Source of the DNA: an uncultured Lachnospiraceae bacterium
GTDB lineage: Bacteria > Bacillota > Clostridia > Lachnospirales > Lachnospiraceae
DNA: 25,575 nt
Reading direction: 5' to 3'
Assembly (NCBI GenBank): GCA_910580005.1
Contig: CAJTXH010000030.1
Coordinates: 1 to 25,575 of the forward strand
Of this stretch, positions 14,472 to 22,868 are shown piece after piece. Under the pieces are notes generated by a model, which saw only the letters and a list, made by a program, of their open reading frames with translations, was not told the DNA's origin and made no database searches. The first letter of the stretch is position 1; each line of letters starts with the position of its first letter. The position numbers and the translations under genes were made by a program.

Positions 14472-15335
14472 ATGTTAGTATCAGCTAAAGAAATGCTTAC
14501 TAAGGCTAAAGCTGGCAAATATGCAGTTGGCCAGTTTAATATCAACAATTTAGAGTGGACAAAAGCCATTTTACAGACAGCACAGGAATTAAATTCACCT
14601 GTTATTTTAGGCGTATCAGAAGGTGCAGGCAAGTATATGTGTGGTTACAAAACAGTAGTTGGAATGGTTAATGGAATGCTTGAAGAGTTAAATATAACTG
14701 TTCCTGTAGCGCTCCACCTTGACCATGGTTCATTTGAAGGTGCAAAGGCTTGTATTAATGCAGGTTTTTCATCAATTATGTTTGATGGTTCACATTACCC
14801 TATTGAAGAAAATATTGACAAGACTACACAGTTAGTACATGCATGTGATATCCTTGGGCTTTCACTTGAAGCAGAAGTTGGCTCAATAGGTGGTGAAGAA
14901 GACGGCGTAGTTGGTGCTGGTGAGTGTGCAGACCCTGATGAATGTAAGATGGTTGCAGACCTTGGGGTTACAATGCTTGCAGCAGGCATTGGCAATATCC
15001 ACGGCAAATATCCTGACAACTGGCAGGGCCTCAGCTTTGAAACACTTGATGCAATCCAGGCTAAAACAGGGGATATGCCTCTTGTACTTCATGGTGGTAC
15101 AGGCATTCCTGCTGACATGATTAAAAAGGCTATTTCACTTGGTGTTGCTAAGATTAATGTTAACACAGAGTGCCAGCTTTCATTCCAGGAGGCTACACGT
15201 AAGTATATTGAAGAAGGCAAAGACCAGCAGGGCAAGGGATTTGACCCACGTAAGCTTTTAGCTCCTGGTGCAGAAGCTATTAAGGCTACTGTAAAAGAGA
15301 AGATGGAACTCTTTGGTTCAGTTGGAAAGGCTTAA
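14472..15335 (+). CDS. fba: Class II fructose-1,6-bisphosphate aldolase
   Basis: The 287-residue enzyme splits fructose 1,6-bisphosphate into dihydroxyacetone phosphate and glyceraldehyde 3-phosphate in glycolysis. The class II zinc site is visible: LHLDHG (81-86) with the catalytic Asp84 and zinc ligand His85, then His177 in GNIHGKYPDNW and His207 in VLHGGTGIP. The LEAEVGSIGGEEDG (132-145) loop is standard. NVNTECQ (229-235) contacts the phosphate. Length is typical of the shorter bacterial FbaA/FbaB type. GGAG lies about 8 bases upstream of ATG 14472. It is monocistronic, with its own promoter region and a terminator at 15375-15403. Confidence 0.97.
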   Translation: MLVSAKEMLTKAKAGKYAVGQFNINNLEWTKAILQTAQELNSPVILGVSEGAGKYMCGYKTVVGMVNGMLEELNITVPVALHLDHGSFEGAKACINAGFSSIMFDGSHYPIEENIDKTTQLVHACDILGLSLEAEVGSIGGEEDGVVGAGECADPDECKMVADLGVTMLAAGIGNIHGKYPDNWQGLSFETLDAIQAKTGDMPLVLHGGTGIPADMIKKAISLGVAKINVNTECQLSFQEATRKYIEEGKDQQGKGFDPRKLLAPGAEAIKATVKEKMELFGSVGKA

Positions 15336-15374
15336 TAAGACAGGTCCAACCAGTTAAGATTAAGGCAGTTATAT

Positions 15375-15405
15375 AAGCGCAAGCCATATTGACTTGCGCT
15401 TTTAG
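15375..15405 (+). terminator. Terminator of fba
   Basis: AAGCGCAAG (15375-15383) pairs with CTTGCGCTT (15393-15401) over a 9-base loop, followed by TTAG; the T-tract is short. Confidence 0.8.
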
Positions 15406-15445
15406 CTTATTTTATCCCATAATAAGAAATATAAATGGAGGCTAC

Positions 15446-15949
15446 ATGGTTAAAAAAGAATTTTTAGATATTCTTAGGGAAAGCCTTGCAGGTAATGTGC
15501 CAGTGTCTGAAATAGAAGAAAATATCCGTTATTATAAAGATTATATTGAGAATGGGGCAGGGTCTGAAGAAGAGGCACTTGGACAGCTTGGTGACCCGCA
15601 TCTTATTGCAAGGACTATAATAGACAGTTTTAAAGCTTCAAAAGGCCCTATGGCAGATTTTTATACTGAACAGGCAAGGAATGAATACAGCAGTGGTACT
15701 TTTGAAGAGGACGGAAGCCGTGCAGAAGATGAAGATAACGGATATACAGAGTACAAATATAAAACAGAATTTGGACATAAATTCAAATGGTATGAAAAGC
15801 TGGTTCTGGCAGTTATTATAATTGGAATGATTTCATTAGTGCTTTTTATTGGAGGGCTTGCAATAGCAATTATTTTACGTATTATCCTTCCGGTTGTGCT
15901 AATACTGGTAATTATAAAATTTATTGCAGATTATTTCAGGAGAGGTTGA
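15446..15949 (+). CDS. DUF1700 family membrane protein
   Basis: The 167-residue protein starts with the DUF1700 pattern: MVKKEFLDILRESLAGNVPV, then EENIRYYKDYIENGAGSEEE and LGQLGDPHLIARTIID. This region is cytoplasmic and helical. After an acidic linker (EEDGSRAEDEDNG), two closely spaced hydrophobic segments (LAVIIIGMISLVLFIGGLAI and IILRIILPVVLILVIIKFI) anchor it in the membrane. DUF1700 genes usually sit beside a PadR regulator, which controls them; none is present here. The start is ATG 15446, with GGAGG 6 bases upstream; the frame extends 19 codons further without support. Role unknown; related proteins are membrane stress or sensing factors. Confidence 0.85.
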   Translation: MVKKEFLDILRESLAGNVPVSEIEENIRYYKDYIENGAGSEEEALGQLGDPHLIARTIIDSFKASKGPMADFYTEQARNEYSSGTFEEDGSRAEDEDNGYTEYKYKTEFGHKFKWYEKLVLAVIIIGMISLVLFIGGLAIAIILRIILPVVLILVIIKFIADYFRRG

Positions 15950-15975
15950 CAGAATATGGCATATAATGGTATTAT
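15946..15975 (+). promoter_or_regulatory. SigA-type promoter for tgt-yajC
   Basis: TTGACA (15946-15951) overlaps the DUF1700 stop codon, and TATTAT (15970-15975) follows after 18 bases. The tgt start is 30 bases downstream. A TATAAT at 15962-15967 is only 10 bases from the TTGACA. Confidence 0.6.
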
Positions 15976-16005
15976 CCTTTATTAAAGCGGAAGAAGTGAG
16001 GGAAT

Positions 16006-17139
16006 ATGTATAAGATATTATATAAAGATGGAAATGCAAAGAGAGGCCAGCTTGAAACGGTACATGGTACTATACAGACACCAGTGTTTATGAATGTTGG
16101 TACAGATGGTGCAATGAAAGGAGCTGTTTCTACACAGGATTTACAAGAAATTAAGACACAGGTTGTGCTTTGTAATACTTACCACCTGCATGTAAGGCCA
16201 GGTGATAATATTGTAAAGGACATGGGTGGGATCCGTAAATTTATGGCCTGGGACAAGCCTGTACTCACTGACTCTGGCGGTTTCCAGGTGTTTTCGCTTG
16301 CGGGGCTGAGGAAGATAAAGGAAGAGGGCGTATATTTTAATTCACATATTGATGGCAGGAAGATTTTTATGGGACCAGAGGAAAGTATGCAGATACAATC
16401 AAACATTGCATCTACAATTGCTATGGCGTTTGATGAGTGTCCTCCCCATCCTGCTACAAGGGAATATATGCAAAATTCCACAGACAGGACATTAAGGTGG
16501 CTTGTACGCTGCAAAAAAGAGATGGAAAGGCTTAAAAGTCTTGATACTACTATTAACAGGTCACAGCTTCTTTTTGGCATTAACCAGGGAGGTACTTTTG
16601 AAGATATCCGCAGGGAACATGCAAAACAGATAACAGAACTGGAACTTGATGGGTATGCGCTTGGAGGCCTTGCTGTTGGTGAGAGCCATGAAGAAATGTA
16701 TAATATAATAGAAAAAACTGTGCCATATCTTCCACAGGACAAGCCTGTTTACCTTATGGGTGTGGGCACTCCTGCCAATATACTGGAAGCAGTAGAGCGT
16801 GGTGTGGATTTTTTTGACTGTGTTTATCCTGCTAGAAATGGGCGTCATGGACATGCTTACACTAACTTTGGCAAACTGAACCTTTTAAATAAGCAGTATG
16901 AGCTGGATGAAAGGCCTCTGGATGAAACATGTGGCTGCCCTGTATGCAGGATGTACAGCCGTGCATATATAAGGCATCTTTTAAAAGCTAAAGAAATGCT
17001 TGGGTTAAGACTTATGGTTACACATAACCTTTATTTTTATAATATACTGATGGAAGAAATACGCAGTGCAATAGAAAAAGGCTGCTATAAAGAGTATAAA
17101 AGTAAAAGATTAGCAAATCTTAAGGAGGATTTAAAATGA
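16006..17139 (+). CDS. tgt: tRNA-guanine transglycosylase
   Basis: The 377-residue enzyme replaces guanine-34 in tRNAs for Asp, Asn, His and Tyr with preQ1 or queuine on the way to queuosine. Catalytic residues are visible: Asp89 in LTDSGGFQVFS (general acid/base) and Asp271 in FFDCVYPARNGRHG (nucleophile). The zinc site is C309, C311, C314 (CGCPVC) with His340 in VTHNL. ALGGLAVGE is the usual base-binding loop. Length is typical (370-380). The stop overlaps the yajC start by four bases (ATGA at 17136-17139), so the two are translationally coupled. The clustering of tgt with yajC and sec genes is an old and widespread bacterial arrangement. Confidence 0.98.
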   Translation: MYKILYKDGNAKRGQLETVHGTIQTPVFMNVGTDGAMKGAVSTQDLQEIKTQVVLCNTYHLHVRPGDNIVKDMGGIRKFMAWDKPVLTDSGGFQVFSLAGLRKIKEEGVYFNSHIDGRKIFMGPEESMQIQSNIASTIAMAFDECPPHPATREYMQNSTDRTLRWLVRCKKEMERLKSLDTTINRSQLLFGINQGGTFEDIRREHAKQITELELDGYALGGLAVGESHEEMYNIIEKTVPYLPQDKPVYLMGVGTPANILEAVERGVDFFDCVYPARNGRHGHAYTNFGKLNLLNKQYELDERPLDETCGCPVCRMYSRAYIRHLLKAKEMLGLRLMVTHNLYFYNILMEEIRSAIEKGCYKEYKSKRLANLKEDLK

Positions 17140-17447
17140 ATTTAGTATTATTAACTGGTGGTGGTGCACAAAGTCTTTTAAGCATAGTAGTTGTATATGC
17201 TGTTGTAATTGGTATATTCTGGTTTTTTGCAATCAGGCCACAGAAAAAGCAGCAGAAGGAACATGATGCACTTATAACAACACTTGAAGTGGGTGACAGC
17301 ATACTTACCACCAGCGGTTTCTTTGGCGTAGTTATAGATATAACAGATGAAGTTGTTATTGTAGAATTTGGTAATAATAAAAACTGCCGTATCCCTATGA
17401 AGAAAGAAAATATAGTAGAGATAGATAAACAGAGCAGTGAAAAATAA
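17136..17447 (+). CDS. yajC: Preprotein translocase subunit YajC
   Basis: The 103-residue protein has one N-terminal transmembrane helix (LLSIVVVYAVVIGIFWFFAI, about residues 11-30) followed by the family signature RPQKKQQKEHD and a small cytoplasmic domain (LEVGDSILTTSGFFGVV, VIVEFGNNKNCRIPMKKENI). YajC associates with SecDF and the SecYEG translocon. It starts inside the tgt stop, with AAGGAGG at 17122-17128. Its partner secDF is 5.4 kb downstream here rather than adjacent. Confidence 0.95.
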   Translation: MNLVLLTGGGAQSLLSIVVVYAVVIGIFWFFAIRPQKKQQKEHDALITTLEVGDSILTTSGFFGVVIDITDEVVIVEFGNNKNCRIPMKKENIVEIDKQSSEK

Positions 17448-17457
17448 TAAAATCAGT

Positions 17458-17670
17458 TTATAGCGATTTGCGGTATACTCTTGGAGATATGCCGTATTTT
17501 TTTTTGAAAAGACGGTTAAAATATGAAAGGTTAACAAAGCCAGTTTCATATGATATTTCCAGGATAGGTTTATCTGTATCAGAAGGAAGAGTATATGCAG
17601 CAGAAAGCCTGTAGTCATTTGGGCATTCTTTAAAAGTGCATCCAATATGTTTTTTGAAAAATTTTATCTT
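17458..17670 (-). pseudogene. AraC-family regulator, C-terminal DNA-binding fragment
   Basis: On the minus strand the frame, open from a stop at 17671-17673, encodes FFKKHIGCTFKECPNDYR, LPSDTDKPILEISYETGF and VNLSYFNRLFKKKYGISPR, ending RVYRKSL. This is the second half of an AraC/XylS DNA-binding domain with the full signature around GF-x-x-x-S-Y-F-x-R-x-F-K-K. The ligand-binding part and the first helix-turn-helix are missing, and there is no start codon with an RBS. It is a remnant left between yajC and glgP. Confidence 0.85.
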
Positions 17671-17752
17671 TTAGAAAATATTGTTCAAGATAAAAATTAT
17701 AATATAGACATATAGAAAACAGCAAATATTTTATTATATTTAGGAGGATATT

Positions 17753-20005
17753 ATGGAAATGCAAAACAAAATTGAGGGGTATTTAGGAAAGGGAATAAAC
17801 AGGGCGTCAAATAAAGAGGTTTATTATGCACTTTTAAGACTTGCTAAGGATATGTGTAAGGATAAAAAAGCAAATAAAGGTTCTAAAAAGGTGTATTATA
17901 TCTCTGCGGAATTTCTTATTGGAAAATTGCTCTCCAATAATTTAATTAATCTTGGTATTTTTGATGATGTAAAGAAATGCCTGGCTGAAAATGGCAAAGA
18001 TTTAACAGAAATTGAAGAGACTGAGCCAGAACCTTCACTTGGCAATGGCGGTCTTGGAAGGCTTGCTGCCTGCTTTATGGATTCAATAGCAACACTTGGG
18101 CTGAATGGTGCAGGAATAGGTCTTAATTACCATTTTGGGCTTTTTAAACAGGTGTTTGAATGTAATAAGCAGAAAGAAGTTAAAAATCCGTGGATTGAAA
18201 AAGAGAGCTGGCTTATAGATACAGGAATACATTTTCCAGTTCAGTTTAAAAATTTTACTTTAAATTCAACATTGTATGATATTGATGTTCCTGGATATGA
18301 GAGCGGTGTAAACAAGCTTCATTTATTTGACATAGACACACTGGATGAGTCAATTGTAGGTGATGGCATATCCTTTGATAAATTACAGATTCCCAAGAAC
18401 CTTACACTTTTCCTTTATCCAGATGACAGTGACAAGGCAGGAGAACTTTTAAGGATTTACCAGCAGTATTTTATGGTAAGCAATGGTGCACAGTTAATTC
18501 TTAAAGAAATGGATGAGAATGGTTATGATTTAAAGAAGCTTTATGAACATGCAGTTATACAGATTAATGATACACATCCTTCTATGGTAATACCAGAACT
18601 TATCCGTCTGTTACAGGAGCGTGGCATGGAATTTGATGAAGCAGCAGATATTGTAAGCAGGACATGTGCATATACTAACCACACAATACTGGCAGAAGCA
18701 CTTGAGAAATGGCCTGTTTCATACCTTGAGGAAGTTGTGCCACAGCTTATGCCTATAATAAGGAAACTTGATGAAAAGGTTAAGGCAAAATACAGTGACT
18801 CAAAGGTTGCAATTATAGATGATGAAAACCGTGTTCATATGGCACATATGGATATACACTATGGTTTTAGTGTAAATGGTGTTGCTGCCCTCCATACTGA
18901 TATACTTAAACAGTCAGAGTTAAAGGCATTTTATGATATTTACCCTGAAAAATTCAATAATAAAACAAATGGCATTACATTCCGCCGCTGGCTTATGCAC
19001 TGCAATATAGAACTTGCAGAATATATCACAAGTCTTATAGGGGATGGCTGGAAAAAGGATGCAAAAGAGCTGGAGAAACTCCTTGGATATAAGGAAGATA
19101 CCGAAGTCCTTAAAAAGATGTTAGAGATAAAGGACAATAATAAGAAGCAGCTTAAAAAGTATCTTAAAGATACACAAAATATAGATATTCCAGATAATTC
19201 AATATTTGATATACAAGTTAAGCGCCTGCATGAGTACAAACGCCAGCAGTTAAATGCTCTTTACCTTATCTATAAATATAAGGAAATCAAGTCTGGCAAG
19301 CTTCCAGAGACACCAATTACAATGATATTTGGTGCAAAGGCAGCACCTGCATATACACTTGCAAAGGATATTATACATCTTATCCTCTGCTTAGAACAGG
19401 TTATTGAAAATGACCCAAAGGTTAATCCTTATTTAAAAGTGGTAATGGTTGAAAATTATAATGTAACCAAAGCAGCAAAACTTATTCCAGCATGTGATAT
19501 TTCAGAGCAGATTTCCCTTGCATCAAAAGAAGCAAGTGGAACTGGGAATATGAAGTTTATGCTTAATGGGGCTGTTACACTGGGCACAATGGATGGTGCA
19601 AATGTAGAGATAAATGACCTTGTTGGCAAAGAAAATATTTATATATTTGGCAAGTCAAGTGATGAAGTTATTAACCTTTATGATACAAACGGGTATTCAT
19701 CAAGGGAAATATATGAAGAGGATGTGCTTGTAAAAGAGCTTGTTGACTTTATAATCAGCCCTGAATTAATAATGGCTGGTGACCCTGCAAGCCTTGGACG
19801 CCTTTTTAAAGAGATTGTCAATAAAGACTGGTTTATGACACTGCTTGACCTGAAAGAGTATATTGGTGTTAAAGACAAGATGCTTGGTGACTATTCAGAC
19901 AGAATGGTATGGGCAAAGAAGATGCTTGTCAATACAGCAAAGGCAGGATTTTTCTCATCAGACAGGACAATAGAAGAGTATAATAACGATATCTGGAAGC
20001 TGTAG
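17753..20005 (+). CDS. glgP: Glycogen/starch alpha-glucan phosphorylase
   Basis: The 750-residue enzyme releases glucose 1-phosphate from glycogen or maltodextrins with phosphate. The pyridoxal phosphate site is clear: EASGTGNMKFMLNGAVTLGT with Lys601 as the Schiff-base lysine, followed by MDGANVEI. Other family blocks are EPEPSLGNGGLGRLAACFMD (about 91-110), NDTHPSMVIPELIR (about 273-286), YTNHTILAEALEKWP, and NNKTNGITFRRWL. It is of the compact clostridial type, shorter than E. coli GlgP (about 815), mostly in the N-terminal regulatory part. AGGAGG is 5 bases upstream of ATG 17753. It is monocistronic and converges on the PHP gene at a shared terminator. It lies inside the yajC-to-secDF interval. 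Confidence 0.97.
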   Translation: MEMQNKIEGYLGKGINRASNKEVYYALLRLAKDMCKDKKANKGSKKVYYISAEFLIGKLLSNNLINLGIFDDVKKCLAENGKDLTEIEETEPEPSLGNGGLGRLAACFMDSIATLGLNGAGIGLNYHFGLFKQVFECNKQKEVKNPWIEKESWLIDTGIHFPVQFKNFTLNSTLYDIDVPGYESGVNKLHLFDIDTLDESIVGDGISFDKLQIPKNLTLFLYPDDSDKAGELLRIYQQYFMVSNGAQLILKEMDENGYDLKKLYEHAVIQINDTHPSMVIPELIRLLQERGMEFDEAADIVSRTCAYTNHTILAEALEKWPVSYLEEVVPQLMPIIRKLDEKVKAKYSDSKVAIIDDENRVHMAHMDIHYGFSVNGVAALHTDILKQSELKAFYDIYPEKFNNKTNGITFRRWLMHCNIELAEYITSLIGDGWKKDAKELEKLLGYKEDTEVLKKMLEIKDNNKKQLKKYLKDTQNIDIPDNSIFDIQVKRLHEYKRQQLNALYLIYKYKEIKSGKLPETPITMIFGAKAAPAYTLAKDIIHLILCLEQVIENDPKVNPYLKVVMVENYNVTKAAKLIPACDISEQISLASKEASGTGNMKFMLNGAVTLGTMDGANVEINDLVGKENIYIFGKSSDEVINLYDTNGYSSREIYEEDVLVKELVDFIISPELIMAGDPASLGRLFKEIVNKDWFMTLLDLKEYIGVKDKMLGDYSDRMVWAKKMLVNTAKAGFFSSDRTIEEYNNDIWKL

Positions 20006-20040
20006 GCTTTTGGATTAGAAACCGGACAGGACAGTTTCAT

Positions 20041-20070
20041 TAAAAGAGCCAGAATATTCTGGCTCTTTTA
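20041..20070. terminator. Bidirectional terminator between glgP and the PHP gene
   Basis: This is a perfect 30-base palindrome; each half is TAAAAGAGCCAGAAT or its complement. It has A-rich and T-rich ends and serves both convergent genes. Confidence 0.92.
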
Positions 20071-20089
20071 TATAGGGATTATAAAAATT

Positions 20090-20947
20090 TTACAGAGGAT
20101 AGTTGCAAGCTTCTGCAAGTTTTTCCAGATACCTGTATGGCACTGCAAGGTTTCCCCTTCCACTGCCAATATCTATTGCAGGTTTGTTGCTGCCATGAAA
20201 GTCTGAACCGCCGCTTGGCAGCAGGTTATATTTCCTGGCAAGTTTTTTTGCATATATTTCGTCTGCTTCTGTATGGTTGGAATATAAGACTTCAATCCCC
20301 ATAAGTCCTGAAAGTGTAAGCCTTTTTATTAACTTTTCAAGTTCAGTTTCTTTTAGCTTGTAGTGCAGGGGATGCGCAAGTACAGGGACACCGCCTGCAT
20401 TTCTTATTAGTTCTATGCCTTCTTCTGGTTCTATGTATTTACGTGGCACATAGTAAGGAGTGGTTGTGTCAAGATATTTTTTAAAGGCTTCAGCGGGAGT
20501 GGAAACTATTTTATTATCAACAAGGAAGCGTGCGAAGTGGGCTCTTGTTACAACAGTATCAGGGTTGCCTTCCATAAGTGCTTCCATTGAAATTGGAACG
20601 CCTGCTTTATGCAGGTTTGAAACCATTTCCATATTACGGTCATCCCGCCTTTTTATTATCATTTTGGCAGCATTCTTAAATGCAGTGTTTTTGTGGTTTA
20701 TAAAAAGACCTACAATATGTATATCCCTGTCTTTATAGGCAACAGATAATTCTGTGCCAGGGATAAATTTTATTGGTGCATTTTGTTTTTTTATGGCATT
20801 TATGGCATCTTCTGTCCCAGCTATGGTGTCATGGTCGGTAAGTGCAAATGCAGCCAGCCCTTTCTTTACGGCTTTTTCAACAAGCACAGAAGGCGGGCAT
20901 GTCCCATCAGAATAGTTTGAGTGTGTATGTAAATCAATGTATTTCAT
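20090..20947 (-). CDS. PHP-domain phosphoesterase (RNase AM / YciV-like)
   Basis: The 285-residue protein is a complete PHP-type metal-dependent phosphoesterase. Metal ligands are visible: DLHTHSNYSDG with H7, H9 and D14, LTDHDT with D38, H39 and D40, GTELS near residue 65, AHPLHY near 191, and the C-terminal GGSDFHG. This order and length match the YciV/TrpH group. E. coli YciV (RNase AM) is a 5'-3' exonuclease acting on short oligonucleotides and on 5' ends of rRNA, and others hydrolyse 3',5'-nucleoside bisphosphates. The start is ATG 20947, with AGGA 8 bases upstream; an in-frame ATG at 20962 lies before that site. It converges on glgP. Confidence 0.9.
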   Translation of the reverse strand: MKYIDLHTHSNYSDGTCPPSVLVEKAVKKGLAAFALTDHDTIAGTEDAINAIKKQNAPIKFIPGTELSVAYKDRDIHIVGLFINHKNTAFKNAAKMIIKRRDDRNMEMVSNLHKAGVPISMEALMEGNPDTVVTRAHFARFLVDNKIVSTPAEAFKKYLDTTTPYYVPRKYIEPEEGIELIRNAGGVPVLAHPLHYKLKETELEKLIKRLTLSGLMGIEVLYSNHTEADEIYAKKLARKYNLLPSGGSDFHGSNKPAIDIGSGRGNLAVPYRYLEKLAEACNYPL

Positions 20948-21138
20948 AATGTTTTTCCTCATTTCTGCGCCGCTTTCATAATCCAGGTTTGTGGCAAGCA
21001 GCGCATAGACACAAACAATCCATGAAAAATGCTGTTTTTGTATTTCATAAAATTATAAACATTATACCATAACAGGTATATTTTGTGGCTGAAAGGTATA
21101 AATATGAGTAATAAGAATTATTAGGAGATATTTTCAAT

Positions 21139-21501
21139 ATGGAGAAGAAAAATATCCTAAATTATGCTATAATTTTAGCTGGAATGTTTATTGCCAGTGC
21201 AGCAATGCTTGCCGCCATGTCAGCCGTTATATGGAAAACAGGCGCTGGAGCGGGCGCTGTCAGCGGATGTGTTATTGCTGTATACATACTATCAAATTTT
21301 ATTGGCGGTTTTGTGGCAGGTAAAAAAGCAGGCAAGCATAAATTTCTGTGGGGAATAGCTGTAAGTGTTGTGTATTTTGCAGTTATATTTGTTGCAGGAA
21401 TATGGTTTATGGGAAATGAGCCTGTGGTAAGGCCAGAGGTTATAACCGGGGCTATGGTCTGTATCATTTCAGGTATGTTTGGGGGAATGCTTGCACCTTG
21501 A
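21139..21501 (+). CDS. TIGR04086 family membrane protein
   Basis: The 120-residue protein has four hydrophobic segments: YAIILAGMFIASAAMLAAMS, GAVSGCVIAVYILSNFIGGF, FLWGIAVSVVYFAVIFVAGI and VITGAMVCIISGMFGGMLAP. The IGGFVAGKKAGKHKFLWG loop between TM2 and TM3 is the hallmark of this Firmicutes family. TTAGGAG precedes the ATG by about 11 bases. From general knowledge of clostridial genomes, this family often sits near yajC, scfA/scfB and secDF; here scfA and scfB are about 10 kb away. The function is unknown. Confidence 0.85.
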   Translation: MEKKNILNYAIILAGMFIASAAMLAAMSAVIWKTGAGAGAVSGCVIAVYILSNFIGGFVAGKKAGKHKFLWGIAVSVVYFAVIFVAGIWFMGNEPVVRPEVITGAMVCIISGMFGGMLAP

Positions 21502-21637
21502 CAAAACAGTAACAAAAATTGACATAATTGTAATATATTTTTAAAACAAAAGTAAAAGATATATGTTAAGATAATTAAGATATCGCAGAAATTTGGGAAT
21601 AATTAAAATGCTGATAAAAAATTGGAGGGAACGTCAA

Positions 21638-22606
21638 ATGGACAATAGGGAAAAACACTTTAAAGATGAGAAAGGCATTTTTGAAAGGGAGTCGTACCGG
21701 GTAAGAAGCATTATGAACCAGAGAAAGAGGCGCAATGAAATGAAGACAAGGGTAATGCTTTTTGGAACAGGGCTTGTGCTTGTGGCTGTCCTGACGGTGC
21801 TTGCCTTTAAGCTTGCCGGACTAAACGGTGAAAGTGACCAACAGGATAATGTTTCAGCGGCAGGAGGTCCTTCTGTAGATGAAAGTGGGGAAACAGGAAA
21901 TAAGCAGAGAAAGAAAAATGATGATAAGAAAAAAGACAAGGAGGAGCCAGCAAAGCCAGCAACAGCAACAGGTAAAAAAAGATGGCTTCGTGACAGCCTT
22001 GACCCTGACAAGCCAATGGTTGCGCTGACATTTGATGATGGGCCATATACTCCTGTTACAAGTAAAATTTTAAAAATTCTAAAAAAGTATGATGCAAGGG
22101 CAACTTTTTTTGTTGTAGGAAGCCGTGTCCCACAATATAAAGATATGGTAAAACAGGCTTATGAGCAGGGAAATGAAATTGCAACACACACATATAACCA
22201 TGCAAATCTTACTAAGCTTAGCAAGAAAGGTATTAAATCTGAACTGAATAAAAGCAAAAAAGTCATAAAGGATGTTATTGGATGCAGTTTTTCAACCTTA
22301 AGGCCACCAGGAGGCAGTATTAATGATACAATGAGGAGTGTTATCAAAGTGCCAATGATTTACTGGAGTGTTGATACAGAAGACTGGAAAAGCAGGAATG
22401 CAAAATCGGTTTTAAGTGAGTGCAAGGTTATCCAGGATGGCGATATTGTACTTATGCATGATTTATATCCATCAACAGCGGATGCAGTTAAAAAGCTTGT
22501 GCCAAGGCTTGTAAAAGAGGGATACCAGCTTGTAACAGTTGATGAGCTGTTCCATTATAAGGGAATTAAGGCAGAAGGCGGAAAGGTCTATATGAGTGGA
22601 AGATAA
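21638..22606 (+). CDS. Membrane-anchored polysaccharide deacetylase (NodB domain)
   Basis: The 322-residue protein has a cytoplasmic basic N-terminus, one transmembrane anchor (VMLFGTGLVLVAVLTVLAF, about 38-56), a charged Lys/Glu/Asp linker, and a NodB homology domain from about 125. The five catalytic motifs are intact: TFDDGP (131-136), HTYNH with metal ligands H184 and H188, RPPGG, DTEDW and LMHD. It should therefore be an active metal-dependent deacetylase outside the cell, most likely on peptidoglycan GlcNAc (as PgdA) or another wall polymer. The start is ATG 21638, with GGAGGG 8 bases upstream; the frame extends 15 codons further without an RBS. Two TTGACA boxes at 21499 and 21522 lie upstream, but neither has a convincing -10. 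Confidence 0.92.
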   Translation: MDNREKHFKDEKGIFERESYRVRSIMNQRKRRNEMKTRVMLFGTGLVLVAVLTVLAFKLAGLNGESDQQDNVSAAGGPSVDESGETGNKQRKKNDDKKKDKEEPAKPATATGKKRWLRDSLDPDKPMVALTFDDGPYTPVTSKILKILKKYDARATFFVVGSRVPQYKDMVKQAYEQGNEIATHTYNHANLTKLSKKGIKSELNKSKKVIKDVIGCSFSTLRPPGGSINDTMRSVIKVPMIYWSVDTEDWKSRNAKSVLSECKVIQDGDIVLMHDLYPSTADAVKKLVPRLVKEGYQLVTVDELFHYKGIKAEGGKVYMSGR

Positions 22607-22628
22607 TTCCAGGAATATGGTTTTATTT

Positions 22629-22670
22629 ATAACACCTCATCTGTAGGTAAACAGCAGGGGTGTTATTTTT
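22629..22670 (+). terminator. Terminator after the polysaccharide deacetylase gene
   Basis: ATAACACCTC (22629-22638) pairs with GGGGTGTTAT (22657-22666), with one G-T pair and an 18-base loop, followed by five T. Confidence 0.8.
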
Positions 22671-22727
22671 GTACTTGCATTTGGTTTTTTACAAAAAATT
22701 CGGATAAATTTACTTTTAATATACTGG

Positions 22728-22757
22728 TGTTATGCTTGCAAATGTTATGCTTGCAAA
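22728..22757 (+). repeat. Perfect 15-bp tandem repeat at the secDF promoter
   Basis: TGTTATGCTTGCAAA occurs twice head to tail (22728-22742 and 22743-22757). Each copy contains a TTGCAA that can serve as a -35, and the second is placed 18 bases from TATAAT. Downstream, ATTAGTTTA also occurs twice (near 22804 and 22817). Confidence 0.85.
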
Positions 22758-22790
22758 CCACTTGACAACTGTGTTATAATGATTTTTAAT
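22751..22790 (+). promoter_or_regulatory. Two overlapping SigA promoter candidates for secDF
   Basis: TTGCAA (22751-22756), 18 bases, TATAAT (22775-22780) is one candidate. TTGACA (22762-22767), 17 bases, TTTAAT (22785-22790) is the other. Both would give a leader of about 70-85 bases before the ATG at 22869. Confidence 0.65.
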
Positions 22791-22868
22791 GTGGCTTACA
22801 GCATTAGTTTATAGTATTAGTTTAGGGATAGTCACAAAAGAAGTTTAGTAAAAAAGGAGATATGTAGC

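Noticed and set aside
21499..21560. Two TTGACA boxes before the polysaccharide deacetylase gene as tandem promoters
   Set aside because: At 16-18 bases downstream of each there is no -10 better than chance in this AT-rich DNA.
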